From: Nemorincola sp044225795
Lineage (GTDB): Bacteria > Bacteroidota > Bacteroidia > Chitinophagales > Chitinophagaceae
Assembly (NCBI GenBank): GCA_044225795.1
Contig: JBGAIF010000003.1
Span: 445,401-509,400 of the forward strand
DNA length: 64,000 nt
Direction: 5' to 3'
The first letter of the stretch is position 1, and every line of letters begins with the position of its first letter. Shown piece by piece: positions 25,757 to 34,935 of the stretch. Below the pieces are notes generated by a model, which was not told the DNA's origin, made no database searches, and was given only the letters and a program-made list of their open reading frames with translations. Both the position numbers and the translations under genes were made by a program.

Positions 25757-26410
25757 TTATTGCATGGACTTAGCGTCTTTCAGGAACTGCTCGAGGCCGA
25801 GGTCGGTAAGCGGGTGCTTCAGCAAGCCGAGGATAGAAGGCAGCGGACAGGTGCATACATCGGCACCGGCCTCTGCACAACGAACGATGTGCAACGGGTT
25901 GCGGATAGAGGCAGCCAGCACTTCTGTCATAAAGCCCTGGGCATTGTATATACCCACGATCTGCTCGATAAGCTGAACACCATCCCAGCTGCTGTCGTCG
26001 ATGCGGCCGATGAAGGGAGATACATAAGTAGCGCCGGCCTTGGCGGCGAGGATAGCCTGGCCTGCAGAGAACACCAGCGTACAGTTTGTCTGGATGCCAT
26101 TGTCTGTGAACCATTTGATGGCCTTGATGCCATCCTTGATCATGGGCACCTTTACTACGATATTCTTGTGAATCTGAACCAGCTTCTTGCCTTCGTCAAT
26201 GATCTCATCGAAAGTGGTGCCTAATACTTCGGCGCTTACCGGCCCGTCCACCATTTCGCAGATGGTCTTGTAGTGCTCCATAATAGCAGCCTGTCCCTTG
26301 ATGCCTTCCTTGGCCATCAGCGAGGGGTTAGTGGTGACACCATCGAGAATACCCAGCTCGTTTGCTTCTTTTATCTGCGCAAGGTTTGCTGTGTCAATAA
26401 AAAATTTCAT
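25757..26410 (-). CDS. Transaldolase / fructose-6-phosphate aldolase-like enzyme
   Basis: 217 residues, the short transaldolase form (FSA/TalC type). MKFFIDTANLAQIKEANELG, DGVTTNPSLMAKEG and NIVVKVPM (Schiff-base Lys near 86) are family hallmarks, as are CTLVFSAGQAILAAKAGATY and VSPFIGRIDD. It cleaves or transfers a dihydroxyacetone unit between sugar phosphates in the cytoplasm. Whether it is a transaldolase of the pentose-phosphate pathway or an aldolase depends on one active-site aromatic residue (Phe for transaldolase, Tyr for FSA) that I cannot place with certainty. Single gene with its own terminator. Confidence 0.9.
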   Translation of the reverse strand: MKFFIDTANLAQIKEANELGILDGVTTNPSLMAKEGIKGQAAIMEHYKTICEMVDGPVSAEVLGTTFDEIIDEGKKLVQIHKNIVVKVPMIKDGIKAIKWFTDNGIQTNCTLVFSAGQAILAAKAGATYVSPFIGRIDDSSWDGVQLIEQIVGIYNAQGFMTEVLAASIRNPLHIVRCAEAGADVCTCPLPSILGLLKHPLTDLGLEQFLKDAKSMQ

Positions 26411-26498
26411 AATATCAGATTTTCTGATGGCAAAGGTAGCTAAAACTTTTGCTCACCCCGATGAAATAAAGTAAATGTGGAAAAAGAAAGAAGAGAAG

Positions 26499-26607
26499 AA
26501 AAAAACCGGCAAGTTACTTACATCGCACCGCTACAACCGCCCACCCTTGCTACATTCCTGTCCTGGGGGATTCAGCAGGAGCTGGCCGTATAAGACTTGC
26601 CGGGGCG
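26499..26607 (-). ncRNA. ffs: Small signal recognition particle RNA (4.5S type)
   Basis: On the minus strand the ends pair (CCGGCAAGT at 26603-26595 with ACTTGCCGG at 26514-26506), and the apical domain reads CCAGGACAGGAATGTAGCAAGG, the conserved SRP domain IV with its symmetric loop and GGAA-type apex. Seven T residues follow the closing stem as terminator. The RNA binds Ffh and guides membrane-protein synthesis. About 100 nt, as in other Bacteroidota. Ends are approximate. Confidence 0.85.
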
Positions 26608-26637
26608 CAAAGGTAACCCCATTTTTTGTTTCCGCAA
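26608..26637 (-). promoter_or_regulatory. Promoter of the SRP RNA
   Basis: TTG (26637-26635), a 19-bp spacer and TACCTTTG (26615-26608) match the Bacteroidota consensus exactly. The RNA would start four to six bases later, in the G/C run that precedes the closing stem. Confidence 0.8.
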
Positions 26638-26651
26638 GGACTTGTTTAAAT

Positions 26652-26686
26652 AAAAAAAGAACACATGCGTGAGCCTGTGTTCTTTA
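26652..26686 (-). terminator. Intrinsic terminator of the phosphohexomutase gene
   Basis: AAAGAACACA, loop GGCTCACGCA, TGTGTTCTTT and T-run on the minus strand, 19 bases after the stop codon and before the SRP RNA promoter. Confidence 0.85.
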
Positions 26687-26704
26687 CGTGCGGAAAGGAT
26701 ATTA

Positions 26705-28111
26705 TCAGTTCAGAATGGTCTTTTTCACATCTTCCAATATGTCGAGTGTCTGCTCCTTGCTATTGCCTTCGGCATACACGCGCAGCAGTGGTTCTGTGCC
26801 CGACGCGCGCAGCATGATCCAGCCGCCGTTGTCGAGGTGGTACTTCACGCCATCAATGGTCTCCACGCGGTTGAAGTTGTATTTGCCAAAGCCATTGTAG
26901 CCGCCGTCGCCGGCCTTTTTGATAATGGCATTCTTCTTATCATTCTCAATATGCAGGTCATTGCGCTCATAGACAAAGTGGCCTACTATATGGTATATCT
27001 CCTCACATAGCTGTTTCAGTGTTTTGCCGGTCTTGGTCATGAACTCATAGAGCGCCAGGCCGTCGTAGATGCCGTCGCGCTCAGGGATGTGGCCCTTAAC
27101 GGCGATGCCACCACTTTCTTCGCCACCTACCAGCACATCGTCATGCACCATGATCTCGCTGATGTATTTGAAGCCAATGGCCGTTACTTCAACAGGCAGG
27201 CCATATTTCTCGCAGAGTTTCTTCACGCGGTCGGTAACTGAGAAGGCGATCACTACTTTGCCTGTCATATTCTTGTACTGATGCAGGTAGTGAATCAGCA
27301 GCAGAATGATGTTGTGCGCATCTACGAAATTGCCATCCTCATCATAAAGTCCTATGCGGTCGGCATCGCCATCTGTGGCGAGGCCTATCTTTATCTCTGG
27401 GGTAGTAGCTACTGTGCGGGCAAGGTCTTTCAGGTTCTTGTCCAGTGGCTCGGGCGCCTGCCCGAGGAAGCCGGGATTATTTTCGCAATGCAGCAGCACA
27501 GCGCCGGGCAGCAACCTGCGGATCACATTCTGGCCTGCTCCGAACATAGCATCATAGGCCATCTTGAAGGGGGATTTGTTGAGCGCGTCGAAGTCGAACT
27601 GCTGTTTGAGGTAGTCCACATACATGTCTTCGAGGTCTATATACTCCAGTAGTCCTTTATCCTGCCAGTAGGAGAGTGGTTGCGAGGGCATATCTACCTC
27701 ATCAGGTATCAGCGCCTCAACGGCAGCAATGTCTTTAGGGCTGGAAGGGCCGCCATGAGCTCCCTTCAGTTTATAACCGTTGTAAGAAGGCGGGTTGTGG
27801 GATGCTGTGATCACTACGCCCTGGTGAGCGTTGAGCTTCAGCACACCGAGTGATATCATGGGTGTGCTGATAAAGCCTTTGGCCAAAAGCACTTTTACTC
27901 CGTTGGCACACAATGTTTTAGCTGTGGTCTCTGCAAAGAGTTCTCCGCCAAAGCGGCAGTCATGTCCAACAACAACAACCGGATGGGCACTTTTGGGTCT
28001 CAGCCATTCTGCAAGGCCCTTGCTGACACGTGCTACATTGTAAACAGTGAAGTCCTGCGCTATAATGGCTCTCCAGCCGTCTGTGCCAAACTTAATCTTC
28101 TCAGTGGTCAT
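26705..28111 (-). CDS. Phosphoglucomutase/phosphomannomutase family enzyme
   Basis: 468 residues, four-domain alpha-D-phosphohexomutase. The phosphoserine loop is VITASHNPPSYNGYK (Ser 104), the metal loop ATDGDADRIGLYDEDGN, the sugar loop VGGEESGGIA and the phosphate loop RASGTEPLLRVYAE. It moves a phosphate between C1 and C6 of glucose or mannose for cell-wall, polysaccharide or glycogen synthesis. The GEESGG sugar loop suits both sugars. Single gene with terminator. Confidence 0.92.
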   Translation of the reverse strand: MTTEKIKFGTDGWRAIIAQDFTVYNVARVSKGLAEWLRPKSAHPVVVVGHDCRFGGELFAETTAKTLCANGVKVLLAKGFISTPMISLGVLKLNAHQGVVITASHNPPSYNGYKLKGAHGGPSSPKDIAAVEALIPDEVDMPSQPLSYWQDKGLLEYIDLEDMYVDYLKQQFDFDALNKSPFKMAYDAMFGAGQNVIRRLLPGAVLLHCENNPGFLGQAPEPLDKNLKDLARTVATTPEIKIGLATDGDADRIGLYDEDGNFVDAHNIILLLIHYLHQYKNMTGKVVIAFSVTDRVKKLCEKYGLPVEVTAIGFKYISEIMVHDDVLVGGEESGGIAVKGHIPERDGIYDGLALYEFMTKTGKTLKQLCEEIYHIVGHFVYERNDLHIENDKKNAIIKKAGDGGYNGFGKYNFNRVETIDGVKYHLDNGGWIMLRASGTEPLLRVYAEGNSKEQTLDILEDVKKTILN

Positions 28112-28192
28112 GATCTGTTAATATAAAAAGGAATTATCGTTAAATAATGTGAAGCGCAAATTTATGAAAACGTTTCGTACCGATATGGTTTT

Positions 28193-28200
28193 TAATTTTG
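28193..28200 (+). promoter_or_regulatory. Promoter -7 box of the aldehyde dehydrogenase gene
   Basis: TAATTTTG is a perfect TAnnTTTG box, 18 bases before the ATG at 28219. The -33 region holds TTTCG, a weak match. It also shows that the upstream in-frame TTG at 28198 is not the start. Confidence 0.55.
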
Positions 28201-28218
28201 CATGGTAAACAACGACCA

Positions 28219-29592
28219 ATGGCTGACCAACTCATATCCATAGATCCCGCGACGGGCGAAGAAATAGCGAGGTACAACATACATGATGAAAAGAAGACGG
28301 AACAGGCACTGAAACAAGCCGTAAAAACCTTTGATGAGTGGCGGAAACTACCGTTTGCGAAGAGGGCTGTGGTATTGAGAAAGATAGCTGCGGAAATAAG
28401 GAAGAACAAACATAAGCTGGTGAAGCTGGCTGCTACCGAAATGGGTAAGCCCATGCAGCAAGGGTATTACGAGGTGGAGAAGTGCGCGAAGACGATGGAA
28501 TTCTATTCATATGAAGGAGCGAAGTTCCTAAAGGAGCAGGTAGTGGAAACGGACGCGCGGAAGAGTTATGTAACATTTCAGCCGCTGGGTGTGGTCCTGG
28601 CCATTATGCCATGGAACTTTCCGTTCTGGCAGTTATTTCGCGCGATGGCGCCTACTGTGATGGCGGGCAATGTGATGCTGTTGAAACACGCGTCGAATGT
28701 GAGCGGGTGCGCGCTTGAAATAGAGAAGCTGGTACTGAAGGCCGGTGCCCCGAAGGGGCTGTTGCAAACGCTGCTGATACCATCATCGAGAGTGGAGGCG
28801 CTGATAGACGATAGCAGGGTAGCGGCTGTGACGCTGACGGGAAGCACTGCGGCCGGCAGTAAGGTAGCTGCCGCGGCGGGCAGAAACCTGAAAAAAGCGG
28901 TATTGGAACTGGGCGGAAGCGATGCCTATGTGATCATGCCTGATGCAGACATGGATATAGCGATAGAAATAGCTGTGCGCGGGAGATTGGTGAACAGCGG
29001 ACAAAGCTGTATAGCTGCCAAGCGGTTTGTGGTGACAAAACCCGTGAAGAAAGAGTTTGAACAGCGATTTGTAGCGGAGATGAAAAAGGTCACCTACGGC
29101 AATCCTATGGACGAGAAGAACAGGATAGGGCCAATGGCCCGCCATGACCTGCGCGACCAGTTGCATGAGCAGGTGACGAGGAGCATTGCCATGGGTGCAA
29201 AGCTGTTGTGCGGCGGGTTCGTTCCTGATGAGAAAGGGGCGTACTATCCACCGACAGTGCTTACTAATGTAAAGAAGGGTATGCCCGCATATGACGAAGA
29301 ACTGTTTGGCCCGGTAGCCGCTATCATTGAAGCAAAAGATGAACAGCACGCAATGACCATTGCCAATGATACGATATATGGACTGGGCGGAGGCATCATA
29401 TCCCGGAACAGGGCACAGGCTGAGAAACTGGCTGCACAGGAGATGCAGGCAGGCAATTGTTTCGTGAATGATTTTGTGCATTCGGACCAGCGGCTGCCAT
29501 TCGGTGGTATCAAGCAAAGCGGCTACGGGCGCGAACTGGGTTCATTCGGAATACATGAGTTTGTAAATATCAAAACCGTATTTGTGAAGTAA
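28219..29592 (+). CDS. NAD(P)-dependent aldehyde dehydrogenase, succinate-semialdehyde dehydrogenase-like
   Basis: 457 residues, complete. IMPWNFPFWQ, LTGSTAAGSKVAA, catalytic Glu in LELGGSDAYV and catalytic Cys in NSGQSCIAAKRF identify the ALDH superfamily; the short form with MPWNFPFWQLFR and GKPMQQGYYEVEK fits the succinate-semialdehyde group. It oxidises an aldehyde to the acid in the cytoplasm, so succinate semialdehyde is the first guess, but the exact substrate is not visible. Followed after 25 bases by a GDSL hydrolase gene. Confidence 0.87.
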   Translation: MADQLISIDPATGEEIARYNIHDEKKTEQALKQAVKTFDEWRKLPFAKRAVVLRKIAAEIRKNKHKLVKLAATEMGKPMQQGYYEVEKCAKTMEFYSYEGAKFLKEQVVETDARKSYVTFQPLGVVLAIMPWNFPFWQLFRAMAPTVMAGNVMLLKHASNVSGCALEIEKLVLKAGAPKGLLQTLLIPSSRVEALIDDSRVAAVTLTGSTAAGSKVAAAAGRNLKKAVLELGGSDAYVIMPDADMDIAIEIAVRGRLVNSGQSCIAAKRFVVTKPVKKEFEQRFVAEMKKVTYGNPMDEKNRIGPMARHDLRDQLHEQVTRSIAMGAKLLCGGFVPDEKGAYYPPTVLTNVKKGMPAYDEELFGPVAAIIEAKDEQHAMTIANDTIYGLGGGIISRNRAQAEKLAAQEMQAGNCFVNDFVHSDQRLPFGGIKQSGYGRELGSFGIHEFVNIKTVFVK

Positions 29593-29617
29593 CCGTAAGT
29601 ACTATAAACAGTATTTT

Positions 29618-30313
29618 ATGCGCTATTGCCTGCCTGTTGCGTGCGTTTGTATTCTCCTTAGTATTTTACATGCCTGCGCCGCCGGTGCAGACAATAAAAA
29701 AGCGAACAAGATGTACACATATTTAGCACTTGGAGATTCTTACACCATAGGTGAATTAGTGCCATTGCATGACAACTTTCCGTTCCAGGCAGTGAAGTTG
29801 CTGAAGGATAAAAAGGTGGAAGTGGCCGATCCTGTTATCATAGCTACTACCGGGTGGACCACTGATGAGTTAGCTTCATCCATACGTGAGCATAATATCA
29901 AGGATACATTCTCATTTGTTACTTTACTCATCGGGGTCAATAACCAATACCGGGGGAGAAGCGTGGACAACTACCGGGAAGAGTACACCGGCCTGCTGAA
30001 TACTGCGATAGCGTATGCCGGAGGCATAGCGGACCGGGTGATCGTGTTGTCCATACCAGATTGGGGAGCAACACCGTTTGCTGAAGGGCGAGACCGTGAG
30101 CAGGTGGCCAAAGAGATAGACGCGTACAACGCGGCCTGTAAGGATATAACGCTGGCAAATAAATGCCATTATATTGAGATAACGGCCAGTACCCGTGAGC
30201 ATGCGACTGATAAGGATTACCTGGCAGAGGATGGCCTGCATCCATCCGGGAAAGAATATGCCATATGGGCAGATCGCCTTGCAGGTATGGTAGCGGATAT
30301 TCTAAAGCAGTAA
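29618..30313 (+). CDS. SGNH/GDSL hydrolase, predicted lipoprotein
   Basis: 231 residues. Signal ending in LSILHACAAG suggests lipidation at Cys 20. The SGNH blocks are all there: ALGDSYTIGE (nucleophile Ser), TTGWTTDEL (Gly block), LLIGVNNQYRG (Asn) and EDGLHPSGKEY (Asp and His). It would hydrolyse an ester, for example an acyl or acetyl group of lipid or polysaccharide, in the periplasm or at the surface. It is followed one base later by the MmcQ/YjbR-like gene, so the two are cotranscribed. Confidence 0.85.
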   Translation: MRYCLPVACVCILLSILHACAAGADNKKANKMYTYLALGDSYTIGELVPLHDNFPFQAVKLLKDKKVEVADPVIIATTGWTTDELASSIREHNIKDTFSFVTLLIGVNNQYRGRSVDNYREEYTGLLNTAIAYAGGIADRVIVLSIPDWGATPFAEGRDREQVAKEIDAYNAACKDITLANKCHYIEITASTREHATDKDYLAEDGLHPSGKEYAIWADRLAGMVADILKQ

Positions 30314-30314
30314 A

Positions 30315-30656
30315 ATGGACCTTGAGAAACTAAGAGAACTCTGCATGTCTATGCCCGGTGCGACTGAAGGCATAAAATGGGAAGACCATATCTGTTTCAT
30401 GGTTGCAGAGAAGATATTCTGCATTACCGGGGAATGGGGTGGGGTAAGCATAAAGGTGGCTCCCGATGATATAGCCGAGCTGACGGAGCGAGATGGAATA
30501 GTGCCTACGCCCTACATGGCCAGAAATAACTGGCTGACCATACAGCAATACAACAAGCTGAAACCCCGCGAATGGGCTCGTTATGTGACGCAATCCTATG
30601 AACTGGTACGCGCTAAACTCCCTAAAAAGGTACAGAAAGACCTGATCGGCCGGTAA
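30315..30656 (+). CDS. MmcQ/YjbR family protein
   Basis: 113 residues, the usual length. LRELCMSMPGATEGIKWED, CFMVAEKIFCITG and the late PYMARNNWLTIQQYNKLKPR are the family pattern of the CyaY-like fold. The family is called DNA-binding from structural likeness to double-wing motifs; a firm function is not known. It starts one base after the GDSL hydrolase stop. Confidence 0.87.
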   Translation: MDLEKLRELCMSMPGATEGIKWEDHICFMVAEKIFCITGEWGGVSIKVAPDDIAELTERDGIVPTPYMARNNWLTIQQYNKLKPREWARYVTQSYELVRAKLPKKVQKDLIGR

Positions 30657-30728
30657 TTATGGCCGGGGCGGGTTTAATACATTCATTCAGAATAATTTAA
30701 AAAGCCTTTCCTGCGGAATTTTTTTTAT

Positions 30729-30736
30729 TATATTTG
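30729..30736 (+). promoter_or_regulatory. Promoter -7 box of the NHL-repeat gene
   Basis: TATATTTG, a perfect match to TAnnTTTG, lies 14 bases before the ATG at 30751. The sequence upstream is T-rich with no clear -33 box. Confidence 0.5.
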
Positions 30737-30750
30737 TCCAAACAATACTT

Positions 30751-32091
30751 ATGAAATATAAATTTTCCATATTCATCTTTTCGTTGCTGGTATTATCTTT
30801 CTCTTCAAAGGCTCAGTTGCAGCTTATCAGGACTGTGGCGGGGAATGGTGAAACCGGATTTTATGGAGATGGTGGTACAGCCGAAGCGGCCAGGTTGAGC
30901 GGCCCGCTGGATGTGGCAGTGGACAATTTTGGTAATGTTTTTGTTGACGACTGGTATAACAACCGCGTGCGGAAAGTACTTCCTTCCGGTATCATCACGA
31001 CAATTGCCGGTAATGGTATTGAGGGTTATACGGGGGATGGCTCCATAAGCAGTAATGCGGAGATCATGCCTTCCGGTATCGCTGTAGATAAGTATGGCAA
31101 TTTGTTCATTTCAGATAAGAGTCATTCTGTAGTTCGTAAGGTAAGTACATCAGGAATCATCACACGTTACGCAGGCACAGGAACATTCGGGCATAGCGGC
31201 GACGGTGGCCCGGCAACCTCTGCCAAGATCGGTACTCCATACGGCATTACCGTGGATACTGCAGGTAACCTTTATATTGCTGACGCGAGTCTTCATAATG
31301 TGCGAAAAGTGACCAAATACGGCATCATCAGCACAATTGCAGGAGTTGATATTGCCGGATACTACGGTGATGGCGGAATGGCGACGGATGCCAAGCTCGA
31401 CTCTCCCCGCTCAGTAGCCGTTGACAGAAGCGGGAATGTCTTCATCACTGATTTCAACAATAATGTTATCAGAATGGTTGGTTCAGACAAGTCCATATCC
31501 ACCTATGCCGGAACGCAAGGCGTGCTTGGATATTCCGGAGATGGTGGCATGGCGACAGATGCCACGTTCAATATGCCCCGTGGTATAGCCGTTGATACTG
31601 CAGGAAACCTTTATGTGGCTGACGCCGAAAATAATGTTATCCGCAAAGTTGGTACAGATGGTATTATCAGTACAGTGGTAGGTAATGGTACACTTGGCTA
31701 TTCAGGAGATTACAGCTATTCACTTGGCTGCGCTTTGCATAATCCTTATGCTGTGGCTGTAGATAAGTATGGCAGCATTTTTATTGCAGACGCTAATAAC
31801 CAGCGTGTACGTGTTTCTTACAATCCCACTCTTGCAGTAAGGCAGGTAACAGCAGCAGATATCAGTGTTTATCCCAACCCTGCGCAAGCTGAAATAATAG
31901 TTTCAGGAACTTATAAGACCGATAAGATCAGTATCTCTGATGTAATGGGCCGCACCGTTGTTACGACCAATGTGACCGCTATAGGTGTACAACATGTAAA
32001 CATAGCCCCATTGCAGGCCGGTATGTACCAACTACAGGTATATGACATGGCCGGAAACAAGAAGGCCAATGTTAAGTTTGTAAAGGAATAA
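30751..32091 (+). CDS. NHL-repeat protein exported by the type IX system
   Basis: 446 residues. Signal peptide (MKYKFSIFIFSLLVLSFSSKAQ), then six NHL repeats of about 55 residues, each with a pattern such as PRGIAVDTAGNLYVADAENN and often a GDGGxAT turn, which should form a six-bladed beta-propeller. The last 80 residues are a T9SS type A sorting tail (ISVYPNPAQAEIIVSG ... KKANVKFVKE). It is secreted or held at the cell surface; the ligand or enzyme role of the propeller is unknown. Confidence 0.87.
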   Translation: MKYKFSIFIFSLLVLSFSSKAQLQLIRTVAGNGETGFYGDGGTAEAARLSGPLDVAVDNFGNVFVDDWYNNRVRKVLPSGIITTIAGNGIEGYTGDGSISSNAEIMPSGIAVDKYGNLFISDKSHSVVRKVSTSGIITRYAGTGTFGHSGDGGPATSAKIGTPYGITVDTAGNLYIADASLHNVRKVTKYGIISTIAGVDIAGYYGDGGMATDAKLDSPRSVAVDRSGNVFITDFNNNVIRMVGSDKSISTYAGTQGVLGYSGDGGMATDATFNMPRGIAVDTAGNLYVADAENNVIRKVGTDGIISTVVGNGTLGYSGDYSYSLGCALHNPYAVAVDKYGSIFIADANNQRVRVSYNPTLAVRQVTAADISVYPNPAQAEIIVSGTYKTDKISISDVMGRTVVTTNVTAIGVQHVNIAPLQAGMYQLQVYDMAGNKKANVKFVKE

Positions 32092-32128
32092 TCTCCGCTA
32101 TACTTTCCGCTAACAGTTACTACTCAGA

Positions 32129-33562
32129 CTATATGGTCGTGAGGTAGTTGATGACGTGTATGGACGGGAAAAAGAAGTAAGCACCTCCCTTTACTGTAAC
32201 GAACCGCTGCATTCCGGTAACATATTTATTCACCGGATGGCTGGGTATAGTGAATACCTGCTGCAGCCCCTGTTCAGGATTTTCCTTTACGCCAATGAAC
32301 GGATCCGGATCGTTGAACAGTTGCTTGAACTTAGGATAGTTTGCCCAGGTATATTGGATGAATTCGAACTGGCGTGAAATATCTGCATTGAAGCAGCCAA
32401 ACATGATGCCAACCTCACCCGGAGGTGTGAAATCTGTTGGCGTAGCAATGTGCGGTTCGCCATATGGGCGAGCTCTTCTGATGATACGGTGACGGTTGGA
32501 CAGAAGGATGGATTCCTTTTCTGTGTTCTCCTCGAAGCTGTCTCGTGGATTGGTGCGGCGGGTATGCGCGCCGAAAGGGCACTTCATACCGTGGCGATCT
32601 GTATCATTATAGAGGAAGTCGTTGTCATCAATGAACTTCTTCGGGTCTTCATTCGGGAAGGCATCCACAGGATCTTCATCTGGCCATTTCACTATCGGCG
32701 CGCCACTGGGCCAGCGCCCCATCATTTTTGCAGCCAGTTTCTTACTCTCTTTTACATTTACAGATCCGTCCTCATTCTTTGTCTTATCGTTGATGAACGA
32801 CCAGTAACCCTTCACATCTTCTTCCAGTTGGCGTAGAACAAGGTATGATCCGTTTCGGCCAAGGTCCTTGTGCCCGGAACCTTCTTCATCATCCTGCAAC
32901 AGGTTCATGTCGCCCTGCGCATCCACTACAAATGGTGTGTCGGGGAACACATTGTATTCGCTACGGTAACCCATCAGGAATTCACCCGCGTTCAGATTGT
33001 CGCTTTCCTTGCCGCTGAAGCCACTGCCTTTGATGAATGGCTGTGCAATACCATCACGGAACCCGAAGTGTTCTTTGTTGCCTTCTATCATCTGAGTACC
33101 AAGCCTGAATACTTCACGGAACCCGGAATGATATTTTGCATTAAGCTCATTATAGTAATTGTCTGCAGTAGCTTTATCTGAACCGAATATCAGTAACAAA
33201 ACATGTGTAGGCTCATTGTTCGGGCCACCCCAGTTCCACTTTGACGGATCACTGGAATCGAAATCGCCCAGCAGCCTCTGGCGGTGAGGTGTTACCATTC
33301 CTTCACGAAACTCGCGCACGAACGTTTTACCATTCCCGGGTTTTAATCCCAGCGCCTTGAGTCCAACTGCTGTAAACGCAACATTCAGGCATCTTTGCGT
33401 GCTTACGCTGCCAGCGTGTGTAATTTCCCCCATGGCATCTTTGAGAAACCTTCGGGCTGCAACGGCATCGGTGACCTGTAGCATCACGTAATGTGAGTAC
33501 CTCATGTGGTCATAATCATGTATGATGAAACCTTGTACGTCTGATAATTCTATCGTGGCCAT
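32129..33562 (-). CDS. DyP-type haem peroxidase
   Basis: 477 residues. FGFRDGIAQPFIKG carries the GxxDG motif whose Asp is the distal acid of dye-decolourising peroxidases, and CPFGAHTRRTNPRD holds the proximal His that binds haem iron. It has no signal peptide, so it is cytoplasmic unless exported by an unusual route. Known DyPs use peroxide to oxidise diverse substrates. It is the last gene of a five-gene run with a catalase-like protein at the head; the stop of the preceding membrane protein is only 10 bases upstream. The natural substrate is unknown, but lipid or membrane-derived peroxides fit the context. Confidence 0.9.
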   Translation of the reverse strand: MATIELSDVQGFIIHDYDHMRYSHYVMLQVTDAVAARRFLKDAMGEITHAGSVSTQRCLNVAFTAVGLKALGLKPGNGKTFVREFREGMVTPHRQRLLGDFDSSDPSKWNWGGPNNEPTHVLLLIFGSDKATADNYYNELNAKYHSGFREVFRLGTQMIEGNKEHFGFRDGIAQPFIKGSGFSGKESDNLNAGEFLMGYRSEYNVFPDTPFVVDAQGDMNLLQDDEEGSGHKDLGRNGSYLVLRQLEEDVKGYWSFINDKTKNEDGSVNVKESKKLAAKMMGRWPSGAPIVKWPDEDPVDAFPNEDPKKFIDDNDFLYNDTDRHGMKCPFGAHTRRTNPRDSFEENTEKESILLSNRHRIIRRARPYGEPHIATPTDFTPPGEVGIMFGCFNADISRQFEFIQYTWANYPKFKQLFNDPDPFIGVKENPEQGLQQVFTIPSHPVNKYVTGMQRFVTVKGGAYFFFPSIHVINYLTTI

Positions 33563-33571
33563 ATAGCGGGA

Positions 33572-34876
33572 TTAAAATCTGTTTAAGAAAGTTTGTGCTT
33601 CTTGCTCACTGAGGTCGCGGATAAGCTCTGAGCGGATTATAGAGTTCGTATTCACATTTTTGATGGAGAGCTTAGGATAGGCGCAATACCACACATGTGT
33701 AGGTATCTGGTAGTAGCGGCTCCATGCAAGGAAGTGCTCCTCGTCATATGCGCCTCCCCAGAACAAGTAGCGCGTCTTGGGGAAGTTCTCGGTGTTGCTG
33801 AAGATGGCTGTGAGCCCCCATCCTGACTTGTCAATAAAGTCGCCGAGATATTGCTGCCAGCTACCATCAAAGTTGCTGAAGAAGAGTACCTGTTTGCCTC
33901 CGTCCAGCATTACCCAGCGTGCAAAGTGGATGGTAGGTATGCCCATCAGTTCGCCCTTTACAAATTCATTCAGTATCCTGAACTTTCCGTACAGTAATAC
34001 CGCATGGATAGTAAGGCGGCGCATGAAGCCTCCCTTCATAGGAATGATCTGTGTGAACTGATTCTGGTTCTGGAAGTCTTCATAACCTTCCAGGTTGGTA
34101 ATAAAGGAGTCGTCAATATTACTTGGTTTGATATCTTGTCTTTTATCACTCTTTTCATAAACATGATGTAAAACTACCAACCAGCCTAACAAGAAAACAA
34201 CTACGGCTGCTACAGCGATCCACGACAACCACAGCGCCAACCCTATAATTATAAATACAAGTGCAAAATTCCACCATTTCAGTACCGGCAGAGATATCTT
34301 CTCTTTAACCCAACTGAATTCCGGTTGTCCCAGTACATGTTGCCTTACAATACGGTGAGCTTCCTGCGCGGTCTTTCCTTCCCAGTTATTTACTCTCAGG
34401 TATTCCCATATATGATCGCGCAGCTCACTTTCCTGTTTTATTTGTTTCAGGCTACGGCCTCTCGCTCCTACATAAAACGCGGCATCTTTGTAGGCCCAGC
34501 GTCTCAGGTATTTTGCACGACTGTCTGTATTCCGTTCGGCAGGGGCAGGGTAGCCCTCGCAGCAGGAATACAATTTGTCGATCATACCGGGGCATACTTC
34601 ACAGATCAGGCGGATGTGCTCACTTTCTTCACCATCGTAATCAGAAGAGAATACAAGGTGGGTCTGTGCGTCAGAAAGTTTTCCTTCCAGCAGTACAAAC
34701 CTGCCATAGTGCATTGTGCCTACTTTCTCAAACTCTCCGAGCATGCCGGCAGCATGGTCGGCTCTCATTTTCATGAGTATGCCGTCCAGCTCATCATGTT
34801 TGGAAGGAATGACCGGCGTAACCAGCGTCAGCGCGCTTTGTTTCATCATAACAAAGAGTATTTGGCGATTAGCCAT
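33572..34876 (-). CDS. Membrane-anchored protein with duplicated ferredoxin-like halves, partner of the DyP peroxidase
   Basis: 434 residues, no signal peptide. Two related halves are visible: HYGRFVLLEG...HLVFSSDYDG near residues 56-80 and HFARWVMLDGG...VLFFSNFDG near 320-345, each followed by an acidic/aromatic segment. Between them lie two membrane helices (WWNFALVFIIIGLALWLSW and VAAVVVFLLGWLVVL, about 202-240). The C-terminal half ends RYLFWGGAYDEEHFLAW. The halves recall the ferredoxin-like fold of DyP proteins but lack its haem motifs. Tight coupling to the DyP gene suggests that it recruits the peroxidase to the membrane. Later ATGs at 34849 and 34846 are possible starts. No function is known to me. 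Confidence 0.6.
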   Translation of the reverse strand: MANRQILFVMMKQSALTLVTPVIPSKHDELDGILMKMRADHAAGMLGEFEKVGTMHYGRFVLLEGKLSDAQTHLVFSSDYDGEESEHIRLICEVCPGMIDKLYSCCEGYPAPAERNTDSRAKYLRRWAYKDAAFYVGARGRSLKQIKQESELRDHIWEYLRVNNWEGKTAQEAHRIVRQHVLGQPEFSWVKEKISLPVLKWWNFALVFIIIGLALWLSWIAVAAVVVFLLGWLVVLHHVYEKSDKRQDIKPSNIDDSFITNLEGYEDFQNQNQFTQIIPMKGGFMRRLTIHAVLLYGKFRILNEFVKGELMGIPTIHFARWVMLDGGKQVLFFSNFDGSWQQYLGDFIDKSGWGLTAIFSNTENFPKTRYLFWGGAYDEEHFLAWSRYYQIPTHVWYCAYPKLSIKNVNTNSIIRSELIRDLSEQEAQTFLNRF

Positions 34877-34935
34877 GCGCAGTATGGCGTATGGCAGCTA
34901 CAAAATAATTAAAATATCTAAATAGTAATAACCGG

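Noticed and set aside
26475..26672. A 65-codon open frame on the plus strand
   Set aside because: It is antisense to the SRP RNA and its promoter, which explain the sequence better.
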